Source of the DNA: Rhizomucor pusillus
Lineage: Eukaryota > Mucoromycota > Mucoromycetes > Mucorales > Lichtheimiaceae
Assembly (NCBI GenBank): GCA_900175165.2
Contig: FWWN02000692.1
Location: 1 to 64,000, forward strand
Direction of reading: 5' to 3'
Length of the DNA: 64,000 bases
In this document: positions 38,368 to 50,040 of the stretch, piece by piece
Layout: each line of letters starts with the position of its first letter
Position numbering within the stretch: the stretch's first letter is position 1
Made by a program: the position numbers and the translations under genes
Notes under the pieces: generated by a model
Seen by the model: only the letters and a program-made list of their open reading frames with translations
Database searches by the model: none
Told to the model about the DNA's origin: nothing

Positions 38368-38544
38368 TCATACAAGACTAAACTTGCTCGCTTGTAGCTT
38401 GGCATAGAATGCGTCGCGTTTTTGGACTGACGGGATGTGGTAATAGTACCAGTATGTGTAGCCGGCAATCATACCAAGACTGAATGCGCCGCCAATATCA
38501 CGGATAGATCCTTTACGGAATTTGCCAACGACGCGACCAACCAT
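38368..38544 (-). CDS. Cytochrome c oxidase small subunit, COX9/VIIa-like
   Basis: Single exon, 58 aa. One transmembrane helix (GGAFSLGMIAGYTYWYYY) is preceded by basic residues and followed by a charged matrix-type tail (KRDAFYAKLQASK). Length, the FSLG helix start and the (K/R)xxFYA(K/E)L tail match yeast Cox9, a nuclear-encoded subunit of respiratory complex IV in the inner mitochondrial membrane. There is no cleavable presequence, as in yeast. Its stop codon is 44 bp from the stop of the convergent ABCC gene. Confidence 0.85.
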   Translation of the reverse strand: MVGRVVGKFRKGSIRDIGGAFSLGMIAGYTYWYYYHIPSVQKRDAFYAKLQASKFSLV

Positions 38545-39050
38545 GGTTCTGTGATGTAAAAGCGTTGTAGGAAAGCAAAGGAAAGAAGAAAAGGGCCCAA
38601 ACAAAGAATTTATGCAGTATCTGAGAATCTGAGTTTTCCCAAGCTGCAAAAACATCGATTGTTGCTATGCTGGGACTTGGCTTTTTTTTTTGTTTTCCCT
38701 TTGATGAATTATGAACATACAAGAAGGTCATAAATGGGTCATCTTAGCTCCATGAAAGCAATTTTCGGCTGGAATACGTAATACGGAAATGGAAAAAGAC
38801 TAGGCGTCCCAAAATTGATTTCACTACAACTTTAAGTATGAGTAGACTATGTAGTAGCTTAGATCGAAATGACATTCTAGGTTTAATAATGTAATCACAG
38901 TCAGCACCTGCTGCTTTTTTCTACGTGCACCAATATCTTTGTATATATATGTACTGGCATGCATGGAATAACTATAAAGACGTTTAAGGTATAGATAGTT
39001 CACGCCAATGCGTATTCGATGAATCAGTCCACCGACGAGGGAGGTATGTA
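38545..39050. other. Intergenic region
   Basis: Promoter of the COX9-like gene and 3' flank of the SUR7-like gene. No gene seen. Confidence 0.5.
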
Positions 39051-39972
39051 TCAATAACGACGGTAATTTGTACTCTCGGCATGATATCCGCTCTTGATGG
39101 ATGCTTCGTCGAAAGAATGGCGTGTATAGTGGCGGTAAGAGTGATTGTGCCGCTTTCCGAGCATTTGACGTCGCGCAATGCAGCTACCAACAAAAAAACC
39201 GCAAGCTATGATTTGGCACGCGCATGCTGCGCCGGTAATGTACACTTCGGGACCCCAGTAATACAGTAGACCGTCCACAGCACGTTCCAGTGCCTCGAAG
39301 AAGGTGCGGTAGATACCAACAGATACCGCCAAACTCAGCGCACCACATACACAGCCAGCTATGCTCGCAAGTCCTCCTAGAATAGGCAGTATATTGTTCG
39401 TTCGCATCCTGCGCATCAGCATGGGCACTGTTGAGAAATAGATATTGCGCATTATTTTCGATGGTCAAAACTATCTTTCTCCGTCCTCCCATTTTGGTGA
39501 TGTACTTGCCGCAGACACTGATAAAAGATAGAACGGCAGCCGGCATGACCAGCACGCTGACCTTTTGCAATGCAAGAGCAGACTTGAGTTCTGTAGATAT
39601 GATCTGACTGATTTTATTCCCAGCATCGGGATCTACGCTGTTGATCTGCGCTAATTGATTCACATCTTTGGAATTTCCCGCAAAGCTTATAAGTTGATCT
39701 CTGTATGACGAGTGCTCAAACGACAGATTACCTATTTGATAGCCGAAAGAGCTTGGGGAGCAGCTTGCGATCTGGCTCTTGTTACTGTAAATGCATGAAT
39801 TGTAGATGCCATATCGGATTGACTGGCCCGTCTTTGTTTGAATCGCTTGAACAACAAAAGTCTCCGCAAGAACGGAGCTGCTGATGGTTGTTCCTAGATT
39901 CGAGAATATCCACAGCACCAGAGCAAACAGCGAAAACAACAGAGCAATGTAGTGGGAGCGTTTATACGCCAT
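39051..39972 (-). CDS. Four-TM SUR7/PalI-like membrane protein
   Basis: Complement join 39051..39408, 39506..39972 gives 274 aa. TM1 at the N-terminus (IALLFSLFALVLWIF) is followed by a large loop of about 110 residues with two Cys (NSCIYSN, SCSPSS), then three clustered TMs (VSVLVMPAAVLSFISV, ILPILGGLASIAGCVCGAL, ITGAACACQIIACGFFVG) and a basic/polar tail. This topology fits the fungal SUR7/PalI group of eisosome and pH-sensing proteins. The family assignment is by layout, not by a diagnostic motif. The intron uses GTACAT/GCAG. An alternative donor 15 nt upstream with a different acceptor also keeps the frame. The open frame extends 20 codons upstream to a non-ATG. Confidence 0.65.
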
Positions 39973-40089
39973 CGCAAGGAAATACAAGGAGGAGGAAGAT
40001 GAAAAGAAGAAAACAAGCTCACGCAAGCGCACAGAAATCAGAACGACGCTAAATTCTGCAAATTAAAAAATGCTTGTGCTACCACAATT

Positions 40090-41879
40090 TTATTGTTTTC
40101 TTCGAACTGGACGTCTGACGTTACGTCCGTGGTTTGGGGTCCAAGGTCCTAAGCTTTCATTTGCGTAAAAGTCCATAGGATACACGTCTTGCCAGGTTGC
40201 TTTGCCTAACGATATGGCCGCCTCGTACGGTGTCAATAAAGGTTTGGGGAAAGCATAGCCCCAGTCGGTAGATAGGCGTGGACATGCAATCTGAATCCAT
40301 CTAAAAGAACACGGAAAGTTTAGTAAGCCGGCGCCGCATTTCATTTTCTTTATCCTCTTTCTCTCTCTCCGAAAAAGGAGAAAAACTTACGCATCGACGT
40401 CACTGAACATGGCCAATTTACCCGGGAAGATCTCGGATAGTAGCACGCTGACAGACTCCTTTCCCGCTTCCTTGATGCACGACTCGAGATACTCCATGAT
40501 TTGAGGTTTGCCTTGCCGACCAAGTGTCCCCAGGATCAAACCATATTTCTTTGCTTCCTTGCCAACAGCTACTGCGTGTTTTCGAAGCGAGTGCATTTCT
40601 CCGTGATCGTATCGTTCACGTGTGATTCGCTTATCGTATGGATTGTATTGGAATGCTGGTATATCGGGATTGTGTATCATGATGGATTCAAGGTGGAAAC
40701 GACCGTCGCCAAGATATCTAATGCCTCTTGTTAGGTTCCTTCCGATTCTCGCCTTGCTCTCATACCAACTTACATGATGGCATTAGTTTCTGGTAATTTT
40801 GGAGAAGTGCAGCCCAGGACTTCACCTGGAGAAAGTGGTTTGGCTTGAGGTATCAAAATTGAATAGTCTTGCTGCAAGGTTTCCTTTACAGACTATATGG
40901 AGTAGAACACTTTAGGCTTTGTTTCTGGCGATCTAATGGACCAGACATACCTGCAGCGCTGCAACAAACTGAATTGTGCCCACCAGGACCAGCCTTTTGC
41001 CGGGCTCAAAATTTCTCTTTACAGTGTCGACAAAATGTTGATTGTCAATACCAATATCCACAAACACGTACAACGTATTGATCGGTGTAACGTCCACAGG
41101 TACTAGTTGTAGCTTTTCAGCATCGATTGTCCCTAGTAAATGCCATTCTAACATCTTACCAAGACAGCTGTGACCATAATGTAACAAAAAGTCGCAACCC
41201 AACGCTCGAGCTGTGTAATCGTCAATGCAGCATGCACCATATGTTACGTCGCCCATTATTAATGTTTCAACTTGGCAAAATCTGAATAAGAATAGTGAGT
41301 TGCTTGCGGTCTGGCTGCTGCTACTGTTATCAATAACATACACTTCCAATATATCGGAGATAACACATGCGAACATGAGCAGTCCTTCCGGCATTTGGAT
41401 CGCCACTGCAGTGAGCCGAAACATGAGTATACATCTTTTTAAGTGCTCCATCTCTCCATCGCATCAAACCTTTCTTTGCACCCGCTTTACGTATCCGCCA
41501 CACTGACTTGTGGATTTCAAAGTTGTAGTTGGACGGTAACTGTACCGCGGAATCTTAGATATTCGTCCTCGAATCTACTGCATAAATTCATCGTTTCTTC
41601 TTACTTGTTCAATTGCTTTGTTCAGTAATGGGTCATTTAATATTTCGTCTGGGATCTGGTTCGCCACACGAGCAGATGAACGTGTGGATTCTGGACATTT
41701 TATTAAACTATACGTCCGTTGAGTCAAAGAAAGCCTAAACTGCAAAACTTACTGGCAAACCCCACAGCACCGTCCTCTATGGCCAGTGTCTCTCCTCCTG
41801 CTATTTGCGATCGCTTTGCACGGCCTACAAATCTCTTCCTAGGTGCTTTTACTTTCGCTTCTGGTTGATTCTCCTGCAT
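40090..41879 (-). CDS. DPH1, diphthamide synthesis radical-SAM-type subunit
   Basis: Complement join 40090..40300, 40391..40717, 40774..40892, 40951..41102, 41160..41281, 41342..41405, 41470..41539, 41605..41690, 41753..41879 gives 425 aa. Dph1 with Dph2 transfers the 3-amino-3-carboxypropyl group of S-adenosylmethionine to His of elongation factor 2. The three Cys motifs expected for the [4Fe-4S] cluster are present: [26 protein letters not shown], and [11 protein letters not shown] near the C-terminus. GACCIDD separates it from Dph2. The 57-nt intron 41103..41159 is in frame without stops, so its retention would insert 19 residues. The start ATG at 41879 is 239 bp from the divergent COX15 start. 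Confidence 0.94.
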
Positions 41880-42118
41880 GTCTCGAGTTCGTGCGAAAAA
41901 AGGACAATGGTAGGGGTTGGGCAACCCAAAATGGGAAACGTCAAAAAGCCACCGCTGTGGCCATCACCCAGCAGCCCTCCGCATGTCCGCCCTCTCAACC
42001 AGGGCGGGCAAACGGAATATCGGATGATACGGTTTTCTGTTTTCTTTCTTTTCTTTGGACCCGGTGCCGCAAACCGTTTACCCCTCACTCTTTAAACGAC
42101 AGCTCTCAGCTCTCAGCA
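41880..42118. promoter_or_regulatory. Divergent promoter DPH1 / COX15
   Basis: 239 bp between two start codons in opposite orientation. An open frame runs into the region on the + strand from upstream of COX15 but uses a TTG-type start and lacks presequence character. Confidence 0.65.
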
Positions 42119-43676
42119 ATGTCTATTGGCTTATTATCTAGGGCGATCCTGACCGGTCGCACTTCATTGCTTCGCCATTCTACCCGTTTGAGCTGTCACT
42201 GCACCTCTGCTGTCAGACCGAGCGTACTTAAACACCAAGCGACACCTGCGCGACAATTCTCAGCCTGGCAACCTCTACGAAACATTGTAAAGAAACGGTT
42301 CTCAACTGCAGCAGCGACTTCGACAGCCGAAGCTTCGTCTGCGCGGACGACCGGTGCAGTGTCGGTAACTAAACCAGTGGTAGCATACTGGCTGTACTTC
42401 AATGCGGGTTTGGTGTACACCATCGTCGTAGTCGGCGGTCTCACCCGACTGACGGAAAGCGGGCTATCTATCACCGAATGGAATGTTATTTCTGGAATGA
42501 AGCCGCCGCGTTCAGAGGCCGAATGGCACGAAGAATTCGAAAAGTACAAGCAGTTCCCAGAATATAAATTGTAAGTTACATATTCTGTCACATTTGACCG
42601 TCCTCCTCACTCGTGTCCATCCTGTTTAGGTTGAACCGACACATGACGCTGGAGGAGTTCAAGAATATCTTCTACTGGGAATGGTCGCATCGCATGATCG
42701 GCCGCTTCATCGGTGCAGCGTTTATTATCCCTGGCTTGTACTTTGCCTCGCGTGGATACATGACTCAGAGAGTCAAGAAACAGGTGTTTGGCATTACGTG
42801 TTTGTTAGGTTTCCAGGTAAACATTAGTTCGATAATGTTATCGTTGATTGAAGACGGAGCTAATGTACGAGCTGATAGGGCTTTATGGGATGGTATATGG
42901 TCAAATCTGGTCTTTCACAAGCATTGATGGAGGAACCTGGTGCTGTGCCACGTGTTAGCCAGTATCGCTTAACAGCACATTTGGCTACAGCTATCGCGAT
43001 CTACGGCACCACGATTTTTGCAGCAGCAGATATCATACGTCAAAACAAACTTGCTAACGGCACGTTCCCCAAGGAAACTGCAAAGATGCTCAACAACCCT
43101 GCATTGCGCCGTTTCCGTATTTTCTCGCATTCTCTAGGTGCTTTGATCCTGTTTACTGCGTTGACAGGTGGTCTCGTTGCTGGCTTGGACGCGGGCTTGA
43201 TCTACAACGAGTTTCCATTTATGGGCGAGGGTCTTGTCCCACCTAAATCCGAGCTTTGGTCTGACCACTATGTCAAACCTGGCGATCACGGCAAGTGGCG
43301 TAACTTTTTGGAGAACCCAACAACTGTTCAGTTCGATCACAGAACTATGGTGAGTACATAGTGAACGCTTATTTCTATCTTTGCATTGACGAGTGTTAAT
43401 TATTGGATTGCATTCGCGTTTTAGGCTGAAACGACCGCCACCTTGGCGATTGCACTGTGGCTTTATTCCCGCCGGTTACCACTTCCAAAGAACGTTCGTC
43501 TTGCCGTAAATACCATGATGGGTGCTGTAGCTGTGCAGGTCACACTCGGTATCTCGACTCTCATTTACATGGTGCCCATTGAACTCGCGGCAGCACATCA
43601 GGCAGGAGCTATGGCCTTGTTGACATCCAACTTTTGGTTAATTCATGCATTGAGAAGAGTACCAGCGTTGTTGTAA
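42119..43676 (+). CDS. COX15, heme A synthase
   Basis: Join 42119..42570, 42630..42816, 42879..43349, 43425..43676 gives 453 aa. It oxidises heme O to heme A for cytochrome oxidase in the inner mitochondrial membrane. The Arg/Ser-rich N-terminus (about 60 aa, no acidic residues at first) is a mitochondrial presequence. Multiple TMs carry conserved motifs: VGGLTRLTESGLSITEW, YWEWSHRMIGR, YRLTAHLATA, LTGGLVAGLDAG, FDHRTMAE and AAHQAGA. The histidines in WSHR, TAH, DHR and AHQ correspond to the heme ligands of the family. Together with the nearby COX9-like subunit this gives two complex IV genes within 6 kb, though no co-regulation is shown. Confidence 0.96.
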
Positions 43677-44735
43677 TAGAAATCTAAATCTAACATTAAG
43701 AAATATATTTCCTGCATCGCATACGTTCGTGCTTCTAATTCCAAACTAGTGAGATGTCGCGCTGCGAACTCTGCAAAACTCGGGTGGTTAGAGATCTAAG
43801 GAATATGGCTGTCTGTTCAGCAGATCACCATCTAGATTACATAGCGATCTTAATTCGGCTTTTTGCAAATTTATGAAGAATTCAATGCTCTATGCGCGTA
43901 GATCAGAAAATGATACGCTGTATGGCTGGATCTTGCTACAGCAACAATGCAGACTTGTAAAATGCAGACGATTCCATTTGAATCTCCGCTAAGCGACGCG
44001 CTCTGAAAGTCTGCTGCTGCTCCAGGTTGCATCCTCTTTACTTCACTTTTTCATAGGTTTTCGCCTGCAAATGTGTGCCTCCAGAGTTCCTTCAAGTCTG
44101 CGTTTACGTCGGTCAACTCGGTTACGGAACGGGATCCCACAGCCTTTTCTACCTCTCAAGCAAGTAACGGAGGTTGACTAACAGGTAACTTGCAAAGCAC
44201 ATTGAGCATGTTCAAGTACTTCTGACGGTCCAATTTAGGGGCTTTACATAGATCGAAGGAAAAGCAAAGGTGCCTTGCAAGTTCCCTCAACTCGATCAAG
44301 CAGCGGACACGGATTGTAACCACCGGCTCTTCAATGACGGCCAGGCAAGTCCCGGCGCATAGCTCAAGGCTCTGTTGACATAGTAGGAAACAGTGATGCA
44401 CAAGGTCCAAGGGTTTACCAGTTTCATGTTCTCACCTATTGTCTTAGTCAACATATTTATGCCTGGTAGCAAGACTGTGAGGTAGCTCACACAGTATCAT
44501 CTAGGGGAAAGGGTTGACTTCTATAGGCCATCGGAAGACGAACGGACGAACGGAGTGCCTCGGGAGTTCCTTCAAGACGGTCAAGCAAGCAACAGATACG
44601 GAACGGCGACGGACGGAATAACAACGATGGGTTTCGGCACTTTCTGTCTAATGTCAACAAAATGGCAGAACTCAATCAAGGCAGTTCAGGACTATATATA
44701 TTTTTTTTTTACATCTATTGATATATTATTTGATT

Positions 44736-44773
44736 AGTATCTGTCAGCTGGGCATTCTAGGCTGACAGATACT
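44736..44773. repeat. Perfect 13-bp inverted repeat (hairpin)
   Basis: Arms AGTATCTGTCAGC and GCTGACAGATACT are exact reverse complements with a 12-nt loop. It lies in AT-rich sequence far from any gene end. It could be a terminator-like RNA hairpin or the remains of a small transposon. Confidence 0.75.
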
Positions 44774-45370
44774 ATGAGTTGCAGATTTAATTTGCATACT
44801 CTTTTGGACCCCACAACTTTTTGGGAACTGATCGTGTCGCCTCCTCGTGGTGGTTCCTGGATACATCGTTGACTTGCTCAATGTAAACTAAACGGCACTG
44901 TTTATTTAGAGAATGAAAAAAAAAAAATGAAAAAAAGCTATGCAAAAAGCAATATCCTCATGGCTGCTTGACTTTTTGCTTCATTTACATGCTTTCATTG
45001 CCCTCAAAACAATATGTCACATCAATACAAATTTAGACATGCTAAACTGCCTCTGTCACTTTCTGAGATTACTCACCATATGCTTGCACCTGCGTGTACA
45101 GTACGTTGAGTCTTTCAACATCTATGACTGATGCATGTTGCCAGACCTCAACATACTTCCAAGCTTATTGAGCGCGCTTGAAAATGGTATCTGCCAATGA
45201 TATATTTACATCTTCTCTAGTGTCAATGTAGAGGCTGTTCGTAAACTACATAGATGAACATTCTGCTAAGCAAGTTGGAGCGTTCCTGAATCTCCTGAGA
45301 AAGAAATATGTATGCATTCCATTCCAGATATTATGCCGATTTCTCGGGATAACGCATGAGATGATCCAAC

Positions 45371-45377
45371 TATATAA
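45371..45377 (+). promoter_or_regulatory. TATA box of the small secreted protein gene
   Basis: TATATAA about 50 bp before the ATG at 45426. Confidence 0.55.
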
Positions 45378-45425
45378 CCAGCCGGACAGAGCATGCATGC
45401 AAACTCTCCTTCTTTGGATGTTAAA

Positions 45426-45656
45426 ATGCGCGCACCTACTTCATTTATGACCCTTTGTATCCTTTTGACCGCTGGCTTGGTTGCAGCCGTTGTTGACAGG
45501 GAGCTCCTTGGCGCCGCCCAAAAGGAACAGCAAGAACAAACTGACAAAAATGAAGAAGTACTGGAACAGCAGATAAAATGGTGCTTTGAGCCGGATATTG
45601 GAATTATACCCTGCAATCCAGCCAGCGCTGCGGGTGCACCGAGAAGCAAGGCATAG
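45426..45656 (+). CDS. Small secreted protein, 76 aa
   Basis: Single exon. The N-terminus has a classic signal peptide: Arg, then a hydrophobic core (FMTLCILLTAGLVAAVV, about residues 7-23). The mature part is hydrophilic and Glu/Gln-rich (AAQKEQQEQTDKNEEVLEQQ), then Trp-Cys ... Ile-Pro-Cys with two Cys 11 residues apart, ending in Ala/Gly/Ser/Lys. No known family recognised. A TATA box at the right distance and the isolated position support a real gene. It could be a small effector-like or signalling peptide, but nothing shows function. Confidence 0.65.
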   Translation: MRAPTSFMTLCILLTAGLVAAVVDRELLGAAQKEQQEQTDKNEEVLEQQIKWCFEPDIGIIPCNPASAAGAPRSKA

Positions 45657-46482
45657 TTATAGATGTCTACATGTATCTTCTTGGGTATATATGCGCTGCT
45701 GAGAAGATGAATTGTATTACATATTTGCGTGTATTGAAGGATATATAAATACACCAAAAATCGTTTGCCATCTCGAAGGAGCTGTTGCAGCATATATTCT
45801 ATAGGAGCTCGACTTTGACAGGCGGAGGAGGCTGGCGTATCTTTGTACTACGCGATGACATTGTGGCTTTTTTCCCAATGCAAAATATAAAGGATCAAAT
45901 TTTTTTCGGACCCGTTCTTTTCTTCATCCGCGTTTCTCTGCAAAGGCAAGTATTATTTTTTCGCTCTCGAGAATGATGTGCGCTTGCGCACGGGGGGAAG
46001 GAGAGGAGAGATTACAAGGATGATACCTTTACAGACCTGTTCTGCAGTTCAAGCTGAAGACAACCTTTTATTGCCAATTTTTCACTGAGTGATCTTTCTT
46101 TTTGTCTTATTGGGGAATGGGATTCACATTGCCGAAGTGAGAACGTACACTAATCTGTTTCTGCTTTGACTATAGGTATCCAGCAAGATAACTTTGCAGT
46201 AAACGTTACATGTTTTCGAACTGAAGAATAAAAAATACCAATTTTCTGTGTAAATATAAATATTTTGGATTGTCCATCTTTTTGTTGCTCGTTTGTATTC
46301 ATGAGGCTAAGTGATTGAAGCTTTTACGAGTAACCTTGTCGTTGATAATGATAATGGCTACGAGTTAATAGGAGAGAGAGGTAGAAAGTTCTGTAGTATA
46401 AAATGCAGCCATATATTACAGGTGTTGCATTTTTTTTTTTTTTTTTTGAGAGAGAGAGAAAATGTAATAGAAACAATAATAA
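45657..46482. other. Intergenic region
   Basis: 3' flank of the secreted-protein gene and of the OPT gene. A run of T of about 19 nt followed by an AG repeat lies at 46429-46460. No gene seen. Confidence 0.5.
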
Positions 46483-49100
46483 TTAGCAGTCCTTGCAGCA
46501 ATAGTCAGTGTACTTGATATCTATGGGGACGCAAAGGATGATGAGTTATCAGATTCCATGCGATCGAACTATGACCACTTAACATACCTTGGCGATTGCC
46601 CCACCAAAGAGGGAAACTGTGGACGTTGCCGTCTGCAGCGCCGTTCAGTGCAAAAGCGATGAAGAAGACCATGAGTGAAGTAGCTGAATCCAGAGCCGTA
46701 GAGACGAGGTAGTTGTATTTTACAAAATAGTTGCGACGCCAGCGACGCAGATACCATTGAGAGAAGAGGACAAGGATGAAGGATACCGTAAAGTAGGAAC
46801 TTGCAGCACCAGGCAGCAGGGTCAAACCAACGAGGATCATGGGCATGTTAACCTTATCAAAGTGATAGTTCGGGAACTTCTTGTGCAGTAACCAGAATGG
46901 CACAGGTAGGAAGAAGCCAATGATGAACGCCCAGAGAACAATGTAGTACCGAGTACTTGGTCCAAACATGTTCATCGGTCCAATAGCTCCCCATGTGATG
47001 GCGGCAGAGTTGATAGTCTAGTGTGACAGTACTTTGTGAGTTCAAATAGTAGGATGAGAAGATGGAGATATTTATACCGTTGGAGTCGCGCCATTCCAAA
47101 TGTTGCTACCGACAGGGTCGAGAAGAATTTCCCTTTCATTATATACAACAGACTGTAATGTGCGAAAGAGCAGTTAGCAAGCGAATGGAATAATCTCGGA
47201 ATGCGTAGTTAAAATACTTGCATAATTCACAATGTAGTTAAATATGGAGCCGAGGATAGTACCGATGATCTGGTTAAAGAATACCAGACGAGGTGGCACC
47301 TTGAGGTAGTGACCAATTTTGAGATCGTTTGCCATAAGTCCAGCTTGATGCAAAGTGTTGTATCCGAGAGTCTTAAAATACATGTTGGCCACTATATTAC
47401 ACTGTTAGCGAAACGATAAATGCACACTTTTTTTACTTACCAGGATAACCAGGGAATATGAAACCGCCGATCATTTCTGCAAGCACATTGAGACCGAATC
47501 CAGATCCGGTGACAGCTTGGATGAGATTGAGTGGCAGTGATAAAATGGATGACAGCAAGATGGCGATAATGACGCCCCACCACGGCAGCTGGCTGCTGTT
47601 GGCGTAGGCCATACCAATGTTTAGCGCGACGCCGATCAGAAGCATAATGTAGTACCACCAGGAAGGCACCTAGTAGATGCATGATTAATATTGATAAGGT
47701 TATCAAAGTTCGGAATTGTTTATCTATACCTCTTTGTATGCAGCCATGAGACGCATGTGAATATCAGCGAAACCTTCCTTGATGCCTTGTCGAGCTGACT
47801 TGACGGTTTGCCAGATCTGTTTGCCGTAATACAATCCAACGTGGGTGAGACTAGCAGTGACGGCAAAGTTGATGAAAACGTAGTTCAAGATCGAAGTAGC
47901 GGTGAAGCTGGGATGGCCGACTTCCTCAAGCTTGGTGTAGTTGAGTGAGTTATCTGGGTTGAGTACGCGTTCCTGTGGGTAGACTTCATAGTTGTTGGTC
48001 GTCTCGTTGAATAAGAAGATAGAGTTGGAGAGGAAGGGGTACTTTTGAGCATCCCAGACATTGTTGTGGTAGAGAAGCGGGTATATGAGCCACATGAGGA
48101 GGATGCCGCCGTAAATGTTGAACTGGACCCAAAGTGGAAGGACCAAGGGGGTCATGTTGGATAAATAGTTCCAATCGAAACTGAGCTGGAGGATACCGAG
48201 ACCTTCGTTGACGGCAAGACCACCAAAGAGACGCTGGAACCAGGCAGAGCCTGGGTTAGCCAAGCAGAAGATTGAGATACCGCCCAAGAGTGGGAACATG
48301 TATTGGGGGATGAACTCGTAAACAAACACGCAAGCAAATACTGTAAAGAAAAAACGAGTTCGCCATCTTGCTTCACTTTCGCTGGAATTGAGAGTACGGA
48401 GTAGGGAGACGGTCGGGAGCGACAGTGGCCATATCATGTTGGCCGGGTAGACCAAGAAGCGTCGGAGCTGACCTGCTATGCCGTAACCAACAAGTTGAGT
48501 AGCCAAGATCAAAAAGATGGATCCAGCAGCACCAGGAGGGTTGGCGTAGTACAGGTATTGCGCAGACAAGATGTAGGTTGCATAAGCTGAGTGGTTGGCT
48601 GATGAAACGATGACATAGATGCATGTATGCTCCTTAACGTTGAACGGTCCAGGGTTCAAGATAGGGTGTTGTGGTAAGAATTTGGCCCAGGCATTGCACA
48701 CGACATACGCAACCATCAGCATAAAGGTGTTTGACAGCGGTAAACCGACTGGTTTGAAATTCATGAGCTGATACACGGACGCACTCAAGCAGGCGAGAAC
48801 CTATGTTTTATTTTAGACATTATATCCATGACGCATACGGGTGTTAGTACTTACTGCACCAACTAGTAGACTGCGAACTGTAAATACGGGCATGCTAGGA
48901 TCATCCTCGACGGCAGCCAGTTCATTGACAATCTTGATATCGCTGTCTTCTTCTTCATCATAATCGAAACGGTGCTGAGATTCCACAGAATCAATCTTCT
49001 CCGTATGGAGAAAGGAGTCCGGAGACTCCACCTTGTCCTTCTTCTCGTTGTCAAACTTTTGATCTTGTGGTTGCTTTTCATCTGTAGTAGGCTTCTCCAT
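46483..49100 (-). CDS. OPT-family oligopeptide transporter
   Basis: Complement join 46483..46520, 46588..47017, 47078..47152, 47222..47391, 47441..47669, 47730..48800, 48855..49100 gives 752 aa. Proton-coupled oligopeptide uptake at the plasma membrane is the usual family role; substrate unknown. The N-terminus is acidic and cytosolic. Family motifs seen: NPGPFNVKEH, IWPLSLPTVSLLRTL, GSAWFQRLFGG, the KVPPR motif (HYLKVPPRLVFF), TINSAAITWGAIGP, and a Cys-Cys C-terminus (YCCKDC). About 14-16 hydrophobic segments. Intron 47153..47221 must use a GC donor (GCAAGT) to keep frame. The last exon codes for only 12 residues plus stop. Confidence 0.94.
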
Positions 49101-50040
49101 GGTTCAAGTCAACAGGGCAAGGAAAACTTGAAACAAAAAGAAGTTTAAGTAAAAGTGAAAGAGGAGTAATAGAGGAAGAAAAGATTTCCGAGAGAAGTTA
49201 TGCACGTTTGCTTTTAAATGATCAAACAGCAGGTAGCATCAGGCACCAGTCTTTTGTGGACCACGAGCGCTAATGTAAGATGACGAAACGGCTGTCGTCG
49301 TTGTCCGTTTGTCTTATCAAAGCGTGTATATTCAAGACGCAACTGTGCATTGTAAGCTTTTTACCTCGCATATCTATCATGCCTTGATCGGTTCTTTTGT
49401 CGGAAAAAATTTCCCTTTATGATTCTTCGCTTTGCACCATTTCCATGCAAATTGCTCTAGACGGTGTTCAGTTGTACCAATGAGGTGCATTTACAGAAGC
49501 CAAGGACCGTTGCTCAAAGAAGAACTTTATTGTCAGTCACCATCCGGAAAATTTAGTTCGAGAATCCCTTGATAAGCGTCGTTTTCTTCCAAGCCGCGAC
49601 CGGTGCACCAGCTTGGGAACAGGATGACAATATGGACATGCACGGAAGAAGTACCTAAATAGGAAGAAGAGACAAAGGGGGGACTCAAAAACGCGGAAAA
49701 TGTGAAGTTTCAGGGATTGTATAAACAGACATGATATTTACTACATGACGGATCAAGTTGTTGCTGTTGTCGGACTATGTCAATAGCCCCATTAGATATT
49801 TTGTAGGATGGTGGCGCGAGCGGAACAAAGATCGACTAGTACGAGTGATGTGATCAAGGATTCAAATAACACAATAAATGCTACACTCAACAAGTGTGTG
49901 ACCATTGTTCTTGTTCGATTTCCATATTCTTCCATTTTATCTTAAAATGAACATGGGCAGGTGCAAATAAAGTTAGGGGTATTTCAATACAAAAATTGTA
50001 CAGTCGTTAGGAAAGTGATAAATGGAATAAAATACTTCTT
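49101..50040. other. Intergenic region
   Basis: OPT promoter and 3' flank of the aspartic protease. No gene seen in 940 bp. Confidence 0.5.

Larger units (their letters stand above)
43677..45425. other. Gene-poor region with coding-like remnant and hairpin
   Basis: No intact gene. A minus-strand segment (44156..44490, two overlapping frames) reads like protein: LELCAGTCLAVIEEPVVTI and CKAPKLDRQKYLNMLNVL on one frame, VNPWTLCITVSYYVNRALSY on the other. It may be a frame-shifted relic. A perfect hairpin is at 44736..44773. Confidence 0.45.

Noticed and set aside
41843..42118. N-terminal extension of COX15
   Set aside because: Non-ATG start, no presequence character, and it would overlap the DPH1 5' end. 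ATG at 42119 gives a typical presequence.
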